Assembly (NCBI RefSeq): GCF_012726195.1
Contig: NZ_JAASAF010000002.1
Location: forward strand, 379,965 to 443,964
Length of the DNA: 64,000 nt
DNA from: Rhodococcus sp. HNM0563
GTDB taxonomy: Bacteria > Actinomycetota > Actinomycetes > Mycobacteriales > Mycobacteriaceae
Direction of reading: 5' to 3'
Positions 1 through 9,097 of the stretch are shown here, one piece after another (the stretch's first letter is position 1; every line of letters starts with the position of its first letter). The position numbers and the translations under genes were made by a program. The notes below the pieces were generated by a model. That model saw only the letters and a program-made list of their open reading frames with translations. It did not search any database and was not told the origin of the DNA.

Positions 1-779
1 AAGTACAGGTCAGCACGGTACAAGTGCTCCATGACCTCACGATTTGGTACCCACCCCGTGACAGTGACGCCCGCATCGACGAGGCGGCGTTTCAGCGCAT
101 TATCACCATCCCCGACCCAAAACCATTCAATCGCGGGATCAGCAGCAGCCTCGACGGTCGACGAGAAGAAGCCCGGGTCCTTCTGAGCTGAAATCCTACC
201 GACGGTAACAACCCTCAGCCGACCGGAGTCTGCTAATGACGCGTGCTCTTTCTTCAGCGAAGCCACAGCGATATTGGGTAGGTATTTGACTGACGTTCTG
301 CGCCGGTTGGCCAAGCGAGAAGCGGTCGCCACCTCGTGCGGGCTGATCGCTGCGATCGTCTGCGGCCGCTGGCTCAACATAAGTTCAGCACAGTAATATG
401 TAGCCCTGACAAGCCCACTGGTGTCCTGCCGCAGAAATGAATAGGAGTGAGGGGTGTAGATAACTTTGACGTCACCATAATCAAAAGCCCGCAATATTCC
501 TGCGAAGCTCGAATGGAGGTGAACGATCTTCGGCTTGCGTTTCCGGATATACTCGGCAGCTCGGCGGATAAAGTCGGGGGTGGATCCCTCGAGCCTGAAC
601 ACAGGGACATCAGGCCCAACGTCCACGTTGTGAGCTGTGCGGGTCCTAACAAGCAACTCATGAGTTAACTCACTAGAATTCTCAATATACCGGGAAATCG
701 CCGTTTGAACGCCGCCTCCGTAGGCTTCGGATACATGGAGCACATCTACATGCGAAGGACCAGAAGCCGCATTAAACAT
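1..779 (-). CDS. Family 4 glycosyltransferase, C-terminus cut by window edge
   Basis: The first 259 codons are present and the gene continues past the left edge. The frame opens at ATG (779) and has no internal stop. Residues 17-25 read SEAYGGGVQ, the N-terminal loop of GT-B glycosyltransferases. Residues 84-93 (KIVHLHSSFA) and 193-203 (VGRISAQKDPG) are the usual GT4 landmarks around the hinge and nucleotide-sugar site. It would add a sugar to a lipid-linked surface polysaccharide in the cytoplasm. It lies 33 bp downstream of ugd on the same strand and is probably co-transcribed. Its codon third positions are less G/C-rich than those of most of the window, a possible sign of transfer. The sugar and acceptor cannot be told. 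Confidence 0.85.
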   Translation of the reverse strand, partial: MFNAASGPSHVDVLHVSEAYGGGVQTAISRYIENSSELTHELLVRTRTAHNVDVGPDVPVFRLEGSTPDFIRRAAEYIRKRKPKIVHLHSSFAGILRAFDYGDVKVIYTPHSYSFLRQDTSGLVRATYYCAELMLSQRPQTIAAISPHEVATASRLANRRRTSVKYLPNIAVASLKKEHASLADSGRLRVVTVGRISAQKDPGFFSSTVEAAADPAIEWFWVGDGDNALKRRLVDAGVTVTGWVPNREVMEHLYRADLY

Positions 780-812
780 TATGTTTCGCTCTCACTGGAT
801 GCCGGTAATCGA

Positions 813-2141
813 TCAGTTCCTGCCCAGGCCGCGGAATGTCCATCCCGATTGCCTCCACAGATTCGCATCGAGACAATTTCGGCCGTCGATTATCATGCGC
901 TTTCGGACGATCCCGTCAATACTACGCGGGTCAAGTTGGCGGAATTCCTTCCATTCCGTGAGGACAAGAATAATATCTGCGCCTCGGCACGCCTCCTGCG
1001 CCTCTGTTGCATAGTTCAACGTGGGAAAGAGCGCCTTTGAATTCTCCATTGCCTTCGGATCGTAAACCGTCACGTTCGCGCCTTGAAGCTGAATCTGTCC
1101 GGCGATGTTCAGCGCAGGCGAGTCCCTCACATCATCTGAGTCGGGCTTGAAGGCAGCACCTAGGACTGCCACACTCGCTCCAAGCAAAGAGCCTCCAAGC
1201 GCCTCCCGCGTGAGCTCCACCATCCGGGTGCGGCGTCTCATGTTAATCGCGTCGACCTCCCGAAGGAAGGTCAGCGCCTGGTCCGCGCCCAGTTCACCCG
1301 CTCTCGCCATAAAGGCCCGAATGTCCTTGGGAAGACAGCCTCCGCCGAACCCGATACCAGCGTTCAAAAATCGACGCCCGATCCGGGCATCGTGACCAAT
1401 TGCGTCCGCAAGCAGGGAGACATCAGCTCCCGCCGCTTCGCACACCTCCGACATGGCATTGATAAAAGATATCTTTGTAGCGAGGAACGCGTTCGCAGCT
1501 GTCTTTACAAGTTCCGCAGTGGCCAGATCCGTTACGAGAAGGGGGATCTCCTCGTTAAGAAGCTGGGCGTAGACCTCGCGTATGATCTGTTCCGCCCAGC
1601 CTTCACTCTGCCGGTCGACTCCGAGAACGAGACGATCTGGGTGCAGAGTGTCCTGAACGGCATATCCTTCCCGGAGAAACTCCGGATTCCAAACGAGTTC
1701 GACTTCGTTTCCGGCGGGCGCAATCTCTCGCACACGATTGGCAAGCTTCTGAGCAGTACCGACCGGGACTGTCGACTTTCCCACGATTAGTGCGGGTCGT
1801 GTCAATAGCGGGGCCAATGTGTCGACTACCGCGTTAACGTATGTCAAGTCGGCTGCATACTCGCCCCTTTTTTGAGGGGTCCCAACTCCGACGAAATGAA
1901 CATCCGCAAACTCTGCCGCCTCGTGATACGAGGACGAGAACCTGAGTCGGCCGTTTGCAATATTTCGCTTCAATACCTCTTCGAGGCCAGGCTCGTAAAA
2001 GGGTACTTCGCCACTTTCTAGCTTGGCTAGTTTACTTATGTCGACATCAACGCCTACGACTTCGTGTCCAAGCTCGGCCATGCACGCGGCGTGTGTAGCA
2101 CCCAGGTAGCCAGTGCCAAAGACAGCAATACGATTACTCAT
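813..2141 (-). CDS. ugd: UDP-glucose 6-dehydrogenase
   Basis: A 442-residue NAD-dependent enzyme oxidising UDP-glucose to UDP-glucuronate for surface polysaccharide synthesis. The N-terminal Rossmann loop GTGYLGATHAACMAELGHE is at residues 9-27. NPEFLREG lies near residue 152, and the catalytic-cysteine motif GFGGGCLPKD near residue 260. The length is typical of the Ugd/TuaD family. It sits upstream of the partial glycosyltransferase (33 bp gap) and downstream of the sugar transferase on the same strand, fitting an exopolysaccharide operon fed by galU at 4.5 kb. Confidence 0.93.
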   Translation of the reverse strand: MSNRIAVFGTGYLGATHAACMAELGHEVVGVDVDISKLAKLESGEVPFYEPGLEEVLKRNIANGRLRFSSSYHEAAEFADVHFVGVGTPQKRGEYAADLTYVNAVVDTLAPLLTRPALIVGKSTVPVGTAQKLANRVREIAPAGNEVELVWNPEFLREGYAVQDTLHPDRLVLGVDRQSEGWAEQIIREVYAQLLNEEIPLLVTDLATAELVKTAANAFLATKISFINAMSEVCEAAGADVSLLADAIGHDARIGRRFLNAGIGFGGGCLPKDIRAFMARAGELGADQALTFLREVDAINMRRRTRMVELTREALGGSLLGASVAVLGAAFKPDSDDVRDSPALNIAGQIQLQGANVTVYDPKAMENSKALFPTLNYATEAQEACRGADIILVLTEWKEFRQLDPRSIDGIVRKRMIIDGRNCLDANLWRQSGWTFRGLGRN

Positions 2142-2483
2142 AGGAATCTCCGGTTCTTTCTACAGTCTCCGCCTCACGATGAGCCCCGAGGCCAGCATCA
2201 CAACCAACCGCGGGAGGAGACCTACTTTTTCCTCACACGGGTACCGATGCCATGAGGGCTCTGACGGTACTGCTTGAATATCGATGCGGTGACGAGGATT
2301 CGACACCTTTCTCCCGCTGGTGATCGCACCACAGCCTGCGGAAGCACCAAGACACCAAGTACTCAACCTCTCGACGCAATTCGGCCCTTGAAGGATCATT
2401 GCCTCGTACGTAAGGCATTCAACTCCCGATGGCTATGTACTTAGCAATGAGCGGCGGCTGGTCACATTCGTCGCTCCATTGAG
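2142..2483. other. Intergenic stretch without a supported gene
   Basis: Lies between ugd and the sugar transferase, both on the minus strand. The short open frames here have poor third-position G/C bias and no recognisable motifs. I see no clear hairpin, promoter or repeat, though the spacing suggests ugd has its own promoter. Confidence 0.5.
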
Positions 2484-4052
2484 CTAGTAGGCACCGTCTC
2501 TGGCGAGCACTGCTTTGACGGTCTTCCCTATGATCAACACGTCCGAAATCATCGACCAGTTCTCGACATACGACAGGTCGAGCCGCACCGACTCGTCCCA
2601 CGACAGATCCGAACGACCACTGACCTGCCAAAGGCCCGTCACACCAGGACGCACCAACAAACGACGCTTCACGCGGCCGTCATAATTCTCCACCTCACGA
2701 CGCAACGGCGGACGCGGACCGACGACACTCATCTCACCGCGCAACACGTTGATGAACTGCGGCAACTCGTCGATGCTGTACCGGCGCAACAACTTACCCA
2801 CCCGGGTCACACGCGGATCCTCACGCATTTTGAACAACAGGCCGGCGCCTTCGTTTTGCGTCAGCAACGTGTCGACCAACCTGTCTGCGTCCGTCACCAT
2901 GGACCGGAACTTGATCATTCCGAACGGATTGCTGTCCAGGCCGATTCGCTCAGACCGATAAAACACCGGCCCCTTGCTGTCCAACTTGATCGCTAACGCC
3001 ACCACCGCGAAAACTGGCGCTAGGACTAAGAGCGCTGCCACAGAGAATGCCAAATCGAAAATCCGCTTACCGCTTCGCTTCGCACCGTGATAGCTCGGCT
3101 TCTCGACATGAATCAACGGAAGTCCAGCGACCGGGCGCATTTCGAGTCGCGGACTGGATACATCCACCACTCCGGTAGCTACCACGAGATCGGTGTCGTG
3201 CGGCTCTAGCTTCCACACCAGATCCTTGATGCCGTCGTGGCCCAAGGTCTCTGTCGCGGTCACTGCCACAGTGTCGGCACCCGATGCTGCCAGCGCATCG
3301 AGAACCGAATGCTCGTCTCCAAGGATTGGCACTGCCCGCCCATCGACATCGATCTCATCCCCAACCACACCTGAATATGCAGGGACACACACACCGACAA
3401 CCTGGTAACCGTCGGTGAACTGTCGATCGAACGTGCGGCTCAAATGCCGCACTGCCCGCGCGCCCCCTACAACGAGGACAGACGTCGTGAACTCACCCCG
3501 GCGACGCTTCCGCGCCACAGCTTTCCGCCACATCCAGCGGGTAATGAGCAACCCCGCTAGACCAACAGGCAATGCAATCGCAAGATACCCTCGGGCAAGC
3601 TCCAAGCGGAAGACCAATGCCACGATCGCGATGAAGCCGAACAGCCGGAGAGTGCTGGATACAATGCGCTGATACTCGTCGTAGCCAGCCCCGATGACTC
3701 GACGCGATCGCGTACGGAACACCCGTAGATTCACCAGCCACGCAACTGCCAACCCCACCGAGATCAAGCTGTAATTGAGCGTGCTGACCGGCTCCATGGT
3801 CAGCAGGTTCTCCTGACCGAAACGCACGATATGCGCCAGCAAGACCGACAGGATCACCATAAGGGCGTCGGTCCAGAACAAGCTACGCACGTATTTCGAC
3901 TGCCACTCCCACCGCGTCGAGTTCGAACCTGAACGGTTTGGGACGAGTGTCGGTTTCGTACTGGTTGCACCGATTTCCGAAGCGGGTTGCCGCTTTTCAC
4001 CGACCGCGGTCACGACGGGTTCACCCTCATTGTTGTCTCCTCCCCGAGACAT
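2484..4052 (-). CDS. Polyprenyl-phosphate sugar phosphotransferase (exopolysaccharide initiating)
   Basis: A 522-residue membrane enzyme that transfers a sugar-1-phosphate from a UDP-sugar to undecaprenyl phosphate, starting a polysaccharide repeat unit. After a polar N-terminus come several hydrophobic segments (about residues 55-175), then a CoA-binding-like domain. The C-terminal catalytic domain begins at KRIFDLAFSVAALL and carries KFRSM, DELPQFINVLRGEMSVVGPR and RPGVTGLWQVSGRS, the signature of the WbaP/WcaJ/CpsE family. The start MSRGGDNNEG gives the normal family length. It opens the minus-strand polysaccharide group that continues with ugd and the family 4 glycosyltransferase. Confidence 0.92.
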   Translation of the reverse strand: MSRGGDNNEGEPVVTAVGEKRQPASEIGATSTKPTLVPNRSGSNSTRWEWQSKYVRSLFWTDALMVILSVLLAHIVRFGQENLLTMEPVSTLNYSLISVGLAVAWLVNLRVFRTRSRRVIGAGYDEYQRIVSSTLRLFGFIAIVALVFRLELARGYLAIALPVGLAGLLITRWMWRKAVARKRRRGEFTTSVLVVGGARAVRHLSRTFDRQFTDGYQVVGVCVPAYSGVVGDEIDVDGRAVPILGDEHSVLDALAASGADTVAVTATETLGHDGIKDLVWKLEPHDTDLVVATGVVDVSSPRLEMRPVAGLPLIHVEKPSYHGAKRSGKRIFDLAFSVAALLVLAPVFAVVALAIKLDSKGPVFYRSERIGLDSNPFGMIKFRSMVTDADRLVDTLLTQNEGAGLLFKMREDPRVTRVGKLLRRYSIDELPQFINVLRGEMSVVGPRPPLRREVENYDGRVKRRLLVRPGVTGLWQVSGRSDLSWDESVRLDLSYVENWSMISDVLIIGKTVKAVLARDGAY

Positions 4053-4541
4053 GCACTGCGTTCACTTAGTACGGCGCAGTAGAGTTTGCGGCCCTCCCAA
4101 GCCACATAACCCCACACTCGCCGTTCGAGCACTCAGGCTCGTCGTTACCTGGACGACTCGGTCTTCTCGCCTCGACATCCCTGGATGAGACTGTAACGTT
4201 ACTTACCCGGATCGGCAGCTTGGACGCTCGACCAGTTTCCGGGTCTTCAGGCTTCGCGCGACGTTGCAACATTTTGCCGGTACCGAAAGGCACAGCATTA
4301 GGGCCTGCGTAGGGCCAGAAACGGAATACGGCTGTCTATCCGCCCTTTTCGACGCTGCATCGACTCGCGCACTGCGACAGTCAGGCATAGACTTCGTTCC
4401 AACGGAGTCCGTAGGTATGGCGTTCGTCAGCGTAAACATATTGCCGGTGAGATTCATATCACATTAGCTCGTCACGGAAATTGTTTCCGAAACGCGGGGT
4501 ACCGGACAAAACACACTCGACTGGGGAGGCGAGGTTCCACA
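4053..4541. other. Divergent intergenic region with a small palindrome before galU
   Basis: This 489-base gap separates the minus-strand sugar transferase from plus-strand galU, so it should hold both promoters. No convincing gene was found. A palindrome CGGAAA-TTG-TTTCCG lies at 4475-4489, about 55 bases before the galU start, and could be an operator. No regulator is known for it from the sequence. Confidence 0.4.
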
Positions 4542-5462
4542 ATGGAAGGAAACGCGGGGGTGCACAAGGCATTCCGCACGGCGGTAGTACCGGCAGCTGG
4601 AATGGGGACTCGATTCCTGCCTGCCACCAAGACCGTCCCGAAAGAGCTCTTGCCGGTGGTCGATACGCCCGGCATCGAGCTGGTCGCCTGTGAAGCTGCG
4701 GACTCGGGGGCATCACGGCTATTGATTGTCACCGCGCCAGGTAAAGATGGCGTCGTAGCACATTTCGTCGATGATCTCGTGCTCGAGAACCACCTGGAGG
4801 CCAAGGGCAAGCACCGGCTGCTCGAGAAGGTTCGTCGCGCCCCCAACCTGCTCGAAGTCGAATCCGTCATCCAGGACCGCCCACTGGGCCTCGGCCACGC
4901 GGTCGGGTGTGCCGAGCAATCGTTGACGGACGACGAGGACGCGTTCGCCGTCCTACTTCCCGACGACCTTGTCCAGCCCTCAGGAATTCTGGAAACGATG
5001 GCGAGTGTTCGCGCCCAACACGGTGGCACCGTACTGTGCGCGATCGATGTCCCGAAAGGACAGGTGAGCTCTTACGGGATCTTCCACGTCGAAGAAGTCT
5101 CCGGTATCGCCGATCCGGATGTAATGAAAGTGCTCGGCATGGTTGAGAAGCCACAGCTCGCCGACGCGCCCTCCACGTTGGCGGCAGCCGGCCGTTATCT
5201 CCTCGATCGGCAGATCTTCGATGCACTTCGTCGTATCAAGCCGGGCGCCGGTGGAGAATTGCAGCTGACAGATGCCATCGCTCTGATGATCGAGGAAGGC
5301 CACCCGGTCCATGTAGTCGTGCATCGCGGGACAAGGCACGACCTCGGCAACCCCGGCGGTTATCTCCGTGCCGCAGTCGACACAGCACTCGACAGCGACG
5401 AGTACGGGCCCGATCTACGGAAGTGGCTTTCCGAGCGTCTGGAAATGAACAACAAGGGCTAA
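4542..5462 (+). CDS. galU: UTP-glucose-1-phosphate uridylyltransferase
   Basis: A 306-residue cytoplasmic enzyme making UDP-glucose from UTP and glucose-1-phosphate. The nucleotidyltransferase signature PAAGMGTRFLPATKTVPKE is at residues 17-35, followed by LLPVVDTPGIELV. Further family blocks are LGHAVGCAEQ, LLPDDLV and KPGAGGELQLTDAI. The ATG at 4542 follows a GAGG ribosome site. Its product feeds the nearby UDP-glucose dehydrogenase and the initiating sugar transferase. It converges with manA. Confidence 0.95.
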   Translation: MEGNAGVHKAFRTAVVPAAGMGTRFLPATKTVPKELLPVVDTPGIELVACEAADSGASRLLIVTAPGKDGVVAHFVDDLVLENHLEAKGKHRLLEKVRRAPNLLEVESVIQDRPLGLGHAVGCAEQSLTDDEDAFAVLLPDDLVQPSGILETMASVRAQHGGTVLCAIDVPKGQVSSYGIFHVEEVSGIADPDVMKVLGMVEKPQLADAPSTLAAAGRYLLDRQIFDALRRIKPGAGGELQLTDAIALMIEEGHPVHVVVHRGTRHDLGNPGGYLRAAVDTALDSDEYGPDLRKWLSERLEMNNKG

Positions 5463-5567
5463 CGCTCGCAGTCCCGAGAAGTCAAGCGTTCCCCGGATCA
5501 ATATGATCCGGCGAACGCCCTCTCGTTCATACGCCCCCTGCGTCGCACTCGCACGGAATGCGGTGTA

Positions 5568-6818
5568 TCAAGTGCCGGCAGCAATGAATACCTGCGAATC
5601 TGCGCCGACCGAAGCAAAACCAACCGTCGCGCCTGCCGGTACCCAGATCGATTCGCCCTGCGCCACCACAAACTCGCGCTGGGAGCCGATGACCTCTGCA
5701 TTTTCGATCGTGATCCTGCACGTACCCTTCGTGCACAAGAGAATCTGAGGACCACGTGCATAGTTCCGCGCCCCGTCCGATCCCACAGCACGGCCCCCGT
5801 CGATTTCGACACGTCGCAATCGAAACTCGGGTGCAGGCGTGGGGTAATGCAAGATCACCGCGTTCCACGACGAATCCGCAAGCGGGTCCGCTCGCACGAT
5901 CGGGGGTGCGATGGGATCGAACCGGAGCACGCGCATCAATTCGTCGCGGTCGATATTCTTTTCGGTCATCCCTCCGCGTAATACATTGTCGGAGTTCGCC
6001 ATGACTTCAATGCCCGTGCCGTGCACGTATGCGTGCAAATGTCCAGCATCGAGGTAGATCCCCTCGCCTGGATTCAGTGTCAGGCGGTTCAGAAGCAGGG
6101 CCGCGAGCACACCCGAATCACCCGGATACTGTTCTGCCAGGTCGATCAACGTTTCGACTTCGTCCGCAAAGTCGCCCGCCGGACGCTCATCGAGGTATCT
6201 CTCGCATCCCTCCACCAGAGCCGATAGCAAGGCGGCAGCGTCTGACTCACCCAGTTTCAACCACTTTTCGAACACGTCGCGTAACCCACCGGCCGACAGT
6301 TCCTCTGCGAAACCCACAAGCGCCGCTACGCGGAGGTCCCTGATCAAGGCAACCGTCGTAGGTACGTCACGAAAACCCGCCAGGGCGTGAAATTCTGTGA
6401 GCGCAACGAGGAGCTCCGGCTTATGATTGTCGTCGCGATAATTCCGCACCGGTGAATCGACCGGGATGCCGGCCGCGTTTTCGCTTGCAAAACCTGCGCG
6501 TGCCTGCTCGCGCGTCGGGTGTGCTTGCAACGACAGCGCAGACTCGGCTGCCAATACTTTGAACAAGAACGGCAGCTGTTCACCGAATCGCGACAGGGAT
6601 TCAGGTCCCAGGGCTGCCTTCGGTGACCGCGAAATCGCTTCGGCCAGCGAGGCACCACACTGCAGTACCGAAGGTCCGTTCGGATGCGCGCCCAACCAAA
6701 GTTCGGCCTCGGGTTCCTCACTCGGAGACGTTCTTCCCGTCAAATCTGCGAGGGCAGTTCGAGATCCCCAGGAATACGGCTGGACAATTCCGCGTAAGCG
6801 CTGTGCACAATGCAGCAC
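5568..6818 (-). CDS. manA: Mannose-6-phosphate isomerase, class I
   Basis: A zinc-dependent aldose-ketose isomerase interconverting fructose-6-phosphate and mannose-6-phosphate, supplying GDP-mannose for glycans. Family motifs: PYSWGSRTALADLTG near the N-terminus, LQAHPT and HKPELLVAL (metal ligands Gln, His, Glu), and the conserved stretch AGHLHAYVHGTGIEVMANSD. The frame is open upstream to an ATG at 6998, but the added 60 residues have no family resemblance. A GTG at 6818, with GAGG 11 bases upstream, gives about 416 residues and starts just before the conserved core, as in mycobacterial ManA, so I use it. Confidence 0.9.
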   Translation of the reverse strand: MLHCAQRLRGIVQPYSWGSRTALADLTGRTSPSEEPEAELWLGAHPNGPSVLQCGASLAEAISRSPKAALGPESLSRFGEQLPFLFKVLAAESALSLQAHPTREQARAGFASENAAGIPVDSPVRNYRDDNHKPELLVALTEFHALAGFRDVPTTVALIRDLRVAALVGFAEELSAGGLRDVFEKWLKLGESDAAALLSALVEGCERYLDERPAGDFADEVETLIDLAEQYPGDSGVLAALLLNRLTLNPGEGIYLDAGHLHAYVHGTGIEVMANSDNVLRGGMTEKNIDRDELMRVLRFDPIAPPIVRADPLADSSWNAVILHYPTPAPEFRLRRVEIDGGRAVGSDGARNYARGPQILLCTKGTCRITIENAEVIGSQREFVVAQGESIWVPAGATVGFASVGADSQVFIAAGT

Positions 6819-7200
6819 GTCGCCGGAAACCTCGTCCGATTCTCCAACGGTGTTCGTTCTGACGCTACTGATTTCGATCGTCTCCCCTCGGCGTCGGATA
6901 CATCCATCTTGCGTGGGTGCTGGCCGACCGGCCTGATTTTCCGAATCTTTCGCGACACCATGCGGTTCGCGCGCCGAACGTGGTGGCTGCCTCTGCACGT
7001 CTAGGGGAGGACTCCGTGCAGACGCTGCTCGTTCGGATCAGCGGTGACAGTCTCATGCTGCCCGTGTTCGAGAAGATCCTATGTGCCCTGTTGCACCCTC
7101 GCGAGCCGAACCGATAAGCACAAATCATTGACGCTTGCCGATACCGGTGCCAAGATGATCAACTACGCGCACGAACACGTGTGCGAATAATTGAACAGAA

Positions 7201-7230
7201 GGCCCGCCACGACTGGCATCGCGACGGGCC
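7201..7230 (+). promoter_or_regulatory. Stem-loop in the leader of the HTH-endonuclease gene
   Basis: Arms GGCCCG and CGGGCC close a stem extended inward by a CGA/TCG pairing separated by one-base mismatches, with a loop of about six bases. It lies 28 bases before a translated 11-codon leader peptide and has no T-tract. That places it in the 5' leader of the downstream gene rather than as a terminator. Its role is inferred only from position. Confidence 0.4.
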
Positions 7231-7258
7231 GGATGTCCGACTGTGTAAGGAGTCGAAC

Positions 7259-7294
7259 ATGCGTCAGCATACCTTTGTGCAGGTGCCATCGTGA
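7259..7294 (+). CDS. Predicted 11-residue leader peptide (MRQHTFVQVPS)
   Basis: An ATG at 7259 follows a perfect AAGGAG ribosome site (7247-7252) at ideal spacing and reads eleven codons to a TGA at 7292-7294. The TGA overlaps the GTG start of the next gene (GTGA), in a different frame. The downstream GTG has no strong ribosome site of its own, so ribosomes finishing the leader probably reinitiate there. This could be simple translational coupling or part of attenuation with the stem-loop at 7201-7230. Confidence 0.5.
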   Translation: MRQHTFVQVPS

Positions 7295-8157
7295 GTATCG
7301 AAGCGATCGCCTGGGCACTCAAATACGCTGCTATCCCCTCCCCCACTCCACACGGCATGCCGTCTGCACCGGCATTGACCTTGGTGCTCCTCGGATTGGC
7401 GAACCACGCCTCACGACAGGGCGAAGGCGCGTACCCGTCGGTGCGCACCCTCGCCGGATACGCCCGAATGAGCGAACGCCAAGTGCAACGCTGCCTCGGC
7501 GCACTCGTCGAACTCAGGATCATCGGCCTCGGCGATCAGCGCCAGGTGGCGGCCACTATCTCCCGTGAGGATCGTCGTCCCACCTGCTACAACATCCGCA
7601 TGTCGCGGCTTAGCGGCCGGCCCAACGGCGCCGCAAGCCCGGGTCACCTGCAGTCGGGCAGATCGCGTGTCGAGCTCGAGCACCATGCAGCCGCGGTCGA
7701 GGTTTTCGGTCACGCCCACTCCGGCATCACCATGACCGATGCTGCGTTCGCCTCGCGCAAGTCGTGGACGACGGACATCAGCATCGACCATCAGGGGGTG
7801 ACGGTGGTGATCGAGTACGACGGCGCCTACTGGCATCGCGCGGACGCGAAGATTCTCGTCGACCAACGCAAAAGCCTGGATCTGCTTGCTGCAGGGTATG
7901 TGGTGGTCCGTCTGAGGGAATTCGATCTACCCGGCCTCGAAATCGAGCACCCGCGGTACCGGGAGATTCGGGTGTACCCGAGGGCGCCGCGCCCCCGCGT
8001 GGTCATGGAAGACATTCGCAAGTGGGTCGACGATCTACCAGTTGGCGATCTCGCGCCGCTGCCAACCTCAGCCCCGCCGGCGGTTGCAGGATCTCAGCAT
8101 GAACTGGGACGGCGCATTCCTCATCGGTGCAGTGAATGGTGTGGATGCAATGGGTGA
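7291..8157 (+). CDS. Helix-turn-helix protein with C-terminal DUF559/Vsr-like nuclease domain
   Basis: 288 residues, GTG start overlapping the leader-peptide stop. The N-terminal half (about 1-105) is a winged-helix region of the type seen in phage-like replication and regulatory proteins; TLAGYARMSERQVQRCLGAL is its recognition element. The C-terminal half (about 130-260) resembles small PD-(D/E)XK endonucleases of the DUF559/very-short-patch-repair type: VVIEYDGAYWHR, then RKSLDLLAAGYVVVRLRE. The combination suggests a sequence-guided nuclease or mobile-element protein. A tail with HRCSEWCGC is cysteine-rich. Function not established. Confidence 0.75.
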   Translation: MSIEAIAWALKYAAIPSPTPHGMPSAPALTLVLLGLANHASRQGEGAYPSVRTLAGYARMSERQVQRCLGALVELRIIGLGDQRQVAATISREDRRPTCYNIRMSRLSGRPNGAASPGHLQSGRSRVELEHHAAAVEVFGHAHSGITMTDAAFASRKSWTTDISIDHQGVTVVIEYDGAYWHRADAKILVDQRKSLDLLAAGYVVVRLREFDLPGLEIEHPRYREIRVYPRAPRPRVVMEDIRKWVDDLPVGDLAPLPTSAPPAVAGSQHELGRRIPHRCSEWCGCNG

Positions 8158-8277
8158 TTGAACACCACAGCGGAATTCTGGCACCGCTGGGTGCGATCAT
8201 CGTGGCGACGATTGCGCCCAGTGGTGCGAGGTTGGCCCCTCCTCCGTGCTACTGAATACACTCGTGCCTCGTACCCC

Positions 8278-8874
8278 TTACTCGTCCTCACCTCGGGGTT
8301 CGGATGCGCTTGTCTCCCCATTGGTAGCGAGTTTGGCGATACGACCGGCGCGACTGGCAGCGCTGGGCGCAGTGAGGATTTGGTGAATCACCGCAAAGCG
8401 ACGCCCACGATCCAGCTCAGCAAACCGCTTCGCCGCAGTGGGTGAATGCTCCAACGCTGCTGCAAGGTCAGCGGGCACCTCGGCCGCGGCCGGGCCTGGG
8501 TACGCACGCTCCCAGCGACCGTCAGCTTTGGCACGGTCCACCTCGGCATTTCCGCGAGCCCGCATCCTTCCCGACGCGATCAGAGCACCGACGAGCTTCA
8601 CGTTCCGTTGCGACCAGATCGAGCGGGCACGCCGCGGAGTAAAGAGTTGCTGGAACGTGAAGTCGTCGATTGAATTGCGTCGCCCATCGATCCAGCCGCT
8701 GCAGAGGGCCTCCTCCAGTGCTTCGGCATAAGACAACGACGTCGGAACCGACGTGCCTTTCTTCGCCAAGACGAGCCGCACCCCGTCGACGGAGTCCTCG
8801 TGCGAGTCCAGCCAGTTTCGCCAAGCCACCGCATCTGCGACGACCAGTTGCGGCGGCTCTTCTTTGTCGTTCAT
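8278..8874 (-). CDS. YdeI/OmpD-associated family protein
   Basis: About 198 residues from the internal ATG at 8874 (MNDKEEPP). The frame opens further upstream at 8997, but family members begin near VVADAVAWRNWLDSH, so the extension is unlikely. Conserved blocks: VRLVLAKKGT, SYAEALEEALCSGWIDG, FTPRRARSIWSQRNV, and the late region DLAAALEHSPTAAKRFAELDRGRR. Members are cytoplasmic proteins loosely linked to stress or bacteriocin tolerance; the biochemical role is unknown. Lone gene, no operon partners. Confidence 0.85.
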   Translation of the reverse strand: MNDKEEPPQLVVADAVAWRNWLDSHEDSVDGVRLVLAKKGTSVPTSLSYAEALEEALCSGWIDGRRNSIDDFTFQQLFTPRRARSIWSQRNVKLVGALIASGRMRARGNAEVDRAKADGRWERAYPGPAAAEVPADLAAALEHSPTAAKRFAELDRGRRFAVIHQILTAPSAASRAGRIAKLATNGETSASEPRGEDE

Positions 8875-9097
8875 GACGACCACTGTCCCACCCATTGCGG
8901 TCAGCTCTCGACCTAATTCTGCAGTGACTTCGAGATCATCGACCCGCGGCGACCAGGAACGAATTGCAGCCGCCACCTCCCATGGGCGCCCGCCCACCTG
9001 CTACTACTCACCGATGGCACGCGTCGATAACGGAGCCGCAGCATGACTCCCGGCTGTCAGAACTTGCCGCGAGTACTGCGGACAAGTGCTTTCACAG

